DNA of 64,000 nt, taken from Schistosoma mansoni. Lineage: Eukaryota; Platyhelminthes; Trematoda; Strigeidida; Schistosomatidae. Under the pieces are notes generated by a model, which was not told the origin of the DNA, did no database searches, and saw only the letters and a program-made list of their open reading frames with translations. The stretch covers positions 7,107,852 to 7,171,851 of the forward strand of contig NC_031495.1 of the NCBI RefSeq assembly GCF_000237925.1, in the 5' to 3' direction. Within the stretch, counting starts at the first letter, position 1. Each line of letters starts with the position of its first letter. Made by a program: the position numbers and the translations under genes. Shown in pieces: positions 58,450-64,000 of this stretch.

Positions 58450-59710
58450 GACAATATTGGGGATACTATCATTCCTATTGGTTACACATATGTACAGTCA
58501 CTCACTTCAATTACATGATTATCATAAATTTTCCATAAAACTGCACACACAACTAGTACAAGTATATATGACAGAGAAAGTACGACAATGTAGTTCATAT
58601 AGATTTCAAATAGATTTGTAAAAAACGCCATTTTCATCAATCATACCTGAAATCATAGCTAATAAACTCTGATTTAAATCTATGACAAATCTAAACCTTG
58701 TTAACTTTATCATCACATCGTTAATATCAAAAGAGTCTAGGAAACCAAGTTGCATTAGCTGCGATTCATATCAACTTGTGGTTACTATATAAACTCCGAA
58801 ATTTGCTGGAATCCATTAAATCAATCTTTATATTTTATAGAAGTACGAGTGCATAAGTTTTCATAGTAGACATCAATATAAAGAATAAGTCAAAAGAACA
58901 CTTTATCTTACAGTATGTCGGGCATAGCTAAATCCCTTTCTATTGAGTCTGATTAACTCAACTATGTCATCAGCCTCGTCAGAGTTGTACAGATCAGAAT
59001 AATGGCAGTAGAGTAAAACTTCACGTGCCATATATCCAAGCATAATTTACAAGTTTTGACAAGAAGGTACTTTAGATTCTTTTATGTTTTGTGGTCGTCT
59101 GAGTCTGAAACTGATGTACAAGCTTCTTATATGCTAGTCCAACCAGCTGCTTGAGGGATAAAATCAAGAGTCAACAGGAAGCTTTTATCGGCTAAACATT
59201 CAAACATATGAGCAATTCACTCATAAAGCTAGATACTAATTTTAACCAGTAGTGTGTCTATGTCTTCATTAAGAGCCTGAACTAACCAGCATCTGTCACT
59301 TACTACTTGGTCTTTGTCTACTCGGCTGAGTGTTTGAAATTCATTATTCGCATGTTCTGTTTGACAAATTATCCATATTCAATTAGCAAACACATTATAT
59401 TATCATATGACTATTTATGGAAAAAAAAAAAATTTTACGTTTTTAATCTTACTTACAAAGTTTGATTCGAAAATACGTTTGTGTTGCACAAAATTTCAAA
59501 TTCGGAAAGTGAAATTTCTTTTCCTTCGTAAAGTATAGAAGCCGTACCAGTTCTGAGAAGCATTTTACCTGGTATTAAATGTTCATCCTTTTTGCCACGA
59601 ATCACACAAACACCAGAATCTGCTTGAAGTGCATTTGGCGGTGGAGGTGATCCACTAGTAGAAGGTAACCACGACAGATGAGCTTCTTTGGCATTATGTA
59701 CAATATCCAT
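56080..59710 (-). CDS. DM9-domain protein, gene DM9-C, two exons, 159 aa
   Basis: Exon 1 is 59710-59457 (254 nt, donor GTAAGT) and exon 2 is 56305-56080 (226 nt, acceptor TATAAG). The phase-2 intron is 3,151 bp. The first repeat (about 11-79) has AHLSWLPSTSG, EHLIPGKM, ILYEGKE and FEILCNT. The second (about 86-153) has [42 protein letters not shown] and YEVLCFI. Three extra residues (QKD) precede the stop compared with A and B. The intron is longer because a SINE-HH, a fold-back element, a solo-LTR-like fossil and an AT repeat lie in it. TCAGTTTTAG, acceptor-like, ends one base before the ATG. Function is inferred only from the domain (carbohydrate recognition in other animals). Confidence 0.9.
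56503..56774 (+). repeat. SINE-HH with both terminal sequences, in DM9-C intron
   Basis: The left terminal sequence tatcagaagggggttttgtg leads to a tRNA-like head (caggctcaatggtctatcgg, B box gggtttgaatctgg). The hammerhead order follows: GCACAG, CTAAGGA, GTCC/GGAC, GAA, ATGGCCGT, T, CAGTTC. The tail is ccaggcttttcatggtgg to tgactcatgatctcaac. The cleavage base and core are changed, so it is probably inactive. It is antisense to DM9-C. Confidence 0.8.
57335..57473 (+). repeat. fold-back element with 12-bp target duplication
   Basis: A 139-bp element. gttccctgagctggatggtt on the left is mirrored by aaccatccagctcagagaac-type sequence on the right (aaaccatccagctcagagaa), so the RNA or DNA strand can fold into a long hairpin. 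It is flanked by aggtactgtatt at 57323-57334 and 57474-57485. The same family is at 60661-61112. It sits at the 5' edge of the solo-LTR-like copy C. Confidence 0.82.
57480..57987 (+). mobile_element. solo-LTR-like fossil (copy C) in DM9-C intron
   Basis: About 508 bp similar to copies A and B, ending gttaaca. Its 5' edge is uncertain because the fold-back element inserted there and duplicated aggtactgtatt. Shared blocks with copy B include cctcttattataagctttt, ttatacaaatgttatt and gaggctg. No internal region is seen. It is an old fossil. Confidence 0.6.
58404..58447. repeat. (AT)n microsatellite in DM9-C intron
   Basis: About 44 bases of near-perfect AT dinucleotide repeat. Confidence 0.96.
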
Positions 59711-60660
59711 TCTAAAACTGAATGAATAATTATGATGCCTAATAATAACATATTAAATTCACAGAACTGGATATACATTTTGAAATACAGTATTTGGCAG
59801 TGCACATGACTATCAAATTCATTATTACAATCCTGTTGATTAATTTACCTTAAATTGTGTGATCGATTCGAATGCTTCATATGTGACTCCGTATAATATC
59901 CATTTATTCTGTTGCTTGTCCATCCGTTTGGCTATCTATCAGTCTCTTAATCATATTTCAGTATTATGCTGATGTACAAATATTTAAGGCACATTGACTA
60001 ATTCACACTTTAAACAGTTTGAATTCATTTCAATACAATGCGAATTAAACTAGTCTAATGAAATCCTGAAATTATTACACTATAATACAACTGGCGGGTA
60101 TTCTGTTGGCAGTATTATTTCTATTCTAATACAATTGCTGGTGATTCTAGTGTCAGTGTCGATGTAAATCCAATAAATTACAAATAGGTTTGATTCTGGG
60201 TTCATCCTAATGAGAGTGCAAATCAATAGGGTGGAGGATTGAAGGAAGGATAACATTTTCAACGGCTTGATACTTGATTTGTTTACTATCTGTCCATTCA
60301 CCTCTACGGCCAATCGAAAATATAGTTGATTAAACGATCAATGAAGAGTCTACTTTCAATAAGCACTGTAATTCGTCGGATTCAACAACAATTCATTATT
60401 TTTATTAGTCCAATCATGTTAACTCATACAACTATTTCGAACAATGTAGTTGAAAATCTAGTTTGCCTGCTTCACAACTAGTATGGTTCTACAATAGTGA
60501 GGTATAGACGATGTGTCTTTCCCCTTACTGTTGAATATCATTTTTACCTGATGCAATTGACCCATGTCTGTATCAGTGAAGACGAATTATCTGACAGTAT
60601 AAGCTATTCCAGACAAAAAGCGACGATTAGTTAAGAATTATCCATAATATTGTAACTGTT
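59711..60660. other. upstream region of DM9-C
   Basis: AT-rich DNA between the DM9-C start and the fold-back element. A non-coding first exon and promoter of DM9-C should lie here or beyond. None is clear from sequence. Confidence 0.5.
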
Positions 60661-61112
60661 GAATGGTGGAGAAGATTTGTAGCTCAGGTGGGTGATTTTG
60701 ATGTAGGTTTGTTCTCTGAGCTGGATGGTTCGATCGTGGAGCTTTCATCGTCCTTCTTAACGACATCATCAGCANNNNNNNNNNNNNNNNNNNNNNNNNN
60801 NNNNNNNNNNNNNNNNNNNNNNNNNNNNNNNNNNNNNNNNNNNNNNNNNNNNNNNNNNNNNNNNNNNNNNNNNNNNNNNNNNNNNNNNNNNNNNNNNNNN
60901 NNNNNNNNNNNNNNNNNNNNNNNNNNNNNNNNNNNNNNNNNNNNNNNNNNNNNNNNNNNNNNNNNNNNNNNNNNAGGACAAGCTGTGAATCACATGTGGA
61001 GAAATCCAAACACTTCACTTCTACCCGAATTTTGTGCTGATGATGTCGCTCAGAAGGACGATGAAAACTCCACGACCAAACCATCCAGCTCAGAGAACAA
61101 ACCTACATGAAA
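60661..61112 (+). repeat. larger fold-back element, same family as 57335, containing a gap
   Basis: The left arm (60661-60774: ggtggagaagatttgtagc ... gttctctgagctggatggtt ... ctttcatcgtccttctt) and right arm (about 61036-61110: gctgatgatgtcgc ... aaggacgatgaaa ... aaccatccagctcagagaac) are inverted copies. Between them lie 200 N and about 60 bp of unique sequence. The 57335 element looks like a shorter derivative. Confidence 0.8.
60775..60974. other. assembly gap, 200 N
   Basis: A placeholder of exactly 200 N, again inside an inverted repeat. Confidence 0.97.
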
Positions 61113-61732
61113 ATAACTGTTGAATTTTAAAACGGCAGGACAATCATCCTTCTGGTGATCTTGGTTCTTCATCATATTATTTAATAGTCAGTTAAATGTA
61201 AGTAAAGATTAAAAGATCTCTCAGAAACTTTAAGAATATTTGCAAAATGATTTAACACCACTGTTCTGTCCTTAATAAAATCACTTATATATTAACATTT
61301 GATAACTTTCCTGATTATGAATCAGAATATGAATATCATGTCATACATATAATTAATGTAATTCGAATAGTCTCAGCTGTCATATGAATAGATACCCTTA
61401 CTTTGGTATTAGTCCAAAACTGTTATTACTTCAATCGAGCTACGTTCATTCAATCTTACTATACTTTGACTGTTGATTACTATTATACATGCCAATTTAT
61501 TAAACCGCTTAAATCTACACACGGAGAAGATTGTATTCGAGGTCCCATTTAATCCAGTCATCCTATGCTATCGCGTTAAAGATGACATGTACAACAATAA
61601 ACTATATTACACATACACTTTAAGTTGTTTTAATTTTTAAATATTCTGATGGTTGAAAAATAATCCAATTCTGTTTGTTTTGTGACCTGTTAATTATCAT
61701 GTAATAAAGATTGCCAATCACAACACGACATG
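61113..61732. other. intergenic stretch, nothing identified
   Basis: AT-rich DNA between the fold-back element and block R2b. I see no gene or repeat. Confidence 0.55.
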
Positions 61733-64000
61733 GTTGGTTTAAAAGGCCATGTTAGAAATCACCGCAACTATTACCAGAAAGAAGAAAATGCTAATCCACA
61801 AAAGTGTATAAGGTTTGTTATTGTTCCTACTTATTGTGAATTTGGATTATGCATGAGTTTGTTCTGTGACTAAGAGTTACGGGATTGAAAGACGGTCAAA
61901 CTGTTTATTTTACACTACCTGATTATATAAACAAACCGATTAGATTTGTGGTTTATCAAATGTGACGACTGTGAGTATTATCCCGACAACAAATAAAGTG
62001 AAAATAAATAGACAGGACAAATTGTACACGCATAACCACAGTGCAAACACATCTAACTCAGTTGAGGTTATAGCAATCAAATCGAGTTATAAATATCTCG
62101 TAAATGCGTCGGTGTAACTGGATGAACTAACTAGAGTAATGAGCACGAGGAGGCAGTTACCTGGTCACTGCAACAAAATATTGAGTAATGAGAATCAACT
62201 AGCATTATTCTAATCCGGTCAAGACACGCATTTCCCAGTCTCACAATGTGCAGAATAAATTCCATACACTGACAAAAACACGGTGCAGTTGAGTGCTGAA
62301 TCAAATGAGTAATCTGTTATAACTACAAATATTCGTTATTGATGAACGCAAATCGAACCGATATCTCACTTTGAGACCTGAACCCTTGTCTTATAAAATC
62401 ACTCATTAAGTATTGAAACACTTCACTTCCACATTGACTCACAAATTACCATGACAATAAACATAGAGAGGAAAAATTAGACAACGTACATGGACAGAAG
62501 TAGTCTAATGAAGGAGAGAACGACCAAGTATATCCACACACTTCCGATGATTTGTTGGTAGAAAACAACTTGAACTATTTTATTCTTCAGTTATACACAA
62601 TTACATTGGACATATTGGAGGACCAATCAATGAATTTATATGTATCATCCATCTCAGACAGATTCTGTCATTACAAACATGTTCAAGCTGTGACCTAGTA
62701 TAGATGAACCAATCAGAGTGTGATGATGAGAATTCAAGGTAATCTACTTTTCTGTTGCTGCTAATGTTGTCAAATTGTGGTTATAGTGTGCTTTCGTTAT
62801 GTGTGAAGCTTCTCGACCAGTGACTTTCGTGATCAATATGTTTAGCAAACATTGGTTATTGGTCTCGTTATTGGTCTCCCCTCTTATTTGAATGGAGAAT
62901 AATGACGCCCCATCATGAAAGCCGATATTCTTCAGTAGATAGGAGGATGATTCCCCTTCTAATAACCAGAGTAACAATTAACATATGTACATGGGATGTC
63001 CGGACAATGTGAGAGTCCAGGAGGACTGATCGAATGGCTACATAAATGAGGAGATACAGCTTGGCGGTCCTCTGAATAATTGGAACTCATTGGACCCAAT
63101 CTGAATAGGAAAGGTTGAGTACGGAAAGATACTGCTGTACTCTAGTCACGAAGCGGAAAATACTCCACATACTCAGGTAGTTGCTCTGATGCTGTCTAAA
63201 GAAGCACGAAATACACTTACAGGATGGGAATCTCATGGATCCAAAATCATCGAAGCATCCTTCAAAACAAAGAAGGAGGGAAGTACAATGAATGTTATCC
63301 AATGTTTTGCACTCACCAATAATAGAAACGACGACGATTAAGATCAGGTCTACGAGAGGCTGCAATCGATCATAGCGAACTTCTCTGGAATAAACCGAAC
63401 AATTCTAATAGGAGATCTAAGCGCGAAAGTCGGAATAGACGACACCAGATATGAAGATATAATGGGACTACATGGACTGAGCGAGAGAAATGAAAATGAG
63501 GAGAGATTTGCAAACCTATGTGCATTCAACAAAACAGTTATAGGCAGTACAATGTTCCCGCATATGCACAGCTACATGAGTTTCATCGAACCACACCACA
63601 GAGAACCAGATAAATTATAATTGCATCAGTATAAAATTCACAAGATCAATGGAAAAGGTGAGAAGCAAGAGAGGAGCTGACATAGCTTCAGATCACCGTT
63701 TGGTGGTTGTATGGACTGAATCGCGACACCACGGACCATCGTTGAACGATCAACTGAATGAAACTCATCACTATACATCAACTTCCCTTATTATCAGAAA
63801 GCACTTGATAATGTGGATAGGGATTAAGGGCAACTTCTTCAACACTATGGTGTACCTGAGAAAATCCCCAACATCATACGGAACTCATAAGATGATGGAC
63901 CAAAGTGCAAAGTCGCTCATGAAGGACAGTTGACAGACGCATTCCAAGTGAGGACCGAAGTCAGACAAGAGTGTTCTTTTCCTCATATCTCTTTCTTCTA
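61733..64000 (+). repeat. duplicated block R2, copy b (cut by window edge)
   Basis: It matches R2a (47034-50280) but lacks the SINE-HH and about 720 bp after it. The deletion joint at about 62865 shows ttattggtctc twice in tandem, which hints at how the loss occurred. It lies upstream of DM9-C as R2a lies upstream of DM9-B. Confidence 0.9.
62866..64000 (+). mobile_element. RTE-clade LINE copy in R2b, truncated by window edge
   Basis: Almost identical to 49146-50280, including the same stops and the same endonuclease-to-polymerase internal deletion. The two LINE copies therefore come from duplication of one dead insert, not from two insertions. I found two single-base differences (near 62937 and 63015). 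Confidence 0.9.

Noticed and set aside
1-64000. CRISPR arrays, operons, ribosome binding sites and bacterial terminators.
   Set aside because: None is seen. The split genes, LINEs and SINEs show this is animal nuclear DNA.

Overview
The window is AT-rich, intron-rich animal DNA from a flatworm of the genus Schistosoma. Three things point there. The dispersed tRNA-headed repeats carry hammerhead-ribozyme cores of the Sm-alpha kind. The RTE-type LINE peptides look like the endonuclease-reverse transcriptases that fill schistosome genomes. The two host gene types, a SEPT7-group septin and DM9-domain proteins, are both known from trematodes. The species cannot be fixed from sequence alone.

Bases 1-2330 hold the 3' part of an RTE-clade LINE on the plus strand. 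Bases 2595-26939 hold one complete septin gene on the plus strand. Its seven coding exons encode 510 residues, every intron is phase 0, and one intron appears to use a GC donor. The six introns (2.3 to 5.9 kb) hold most of the repeats: two LINE lineages, four Sm-alpha SINEs (all antisense to the gene), a second hammerhead-bearing SINE family (here called SINE-HH), and two solo-LTR-like fossils, one nested in a LINE 3' end.

Bases 26940-38144 are intergenic. They hold a decayed Penelope-like fragment, a decayed LINE, several dispersed repeats, a 280-bp palindrome with two facing hammerhead cores beside an assembly gap, and the first copy of a 1.35-kb duplicated block (R1).

Bases 38145-59710 hold three DM9-domain genes in tandem on the minus strand (here DM9-A, -B and -C). 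Each has two coding exons of 254 and 217-226 nt, the same phase-2 intron, and two DM9 repeats in about 156-159 residues. The proteins have clearly diverged, so the gene array is old. Much younger duplicated blocks surround the genes: R1 (33.7-35.0 kb and 51.4-52.7 kb) and R2 (47.0-50.3 kb and 61.7-64.0 kb, running off the window edge). R2 includes an RTE LINE copy that is almost identical in both blocks. One R2 block carries a SINE-HH that the other lacks.

There are three N runs of exactly 200 bases (16262, 32655, 60775). All three sit inside inverted or fold-back repeats, and one is flanked by a 30-bp identical overlap, so that gap may not be real. The most useful observations are the DM9 gene array with splice-acceptor-like motifs at each ATG, the hammerhead SINE family with its fold-back copies and target-site duplications, and the recent R2 duplication.
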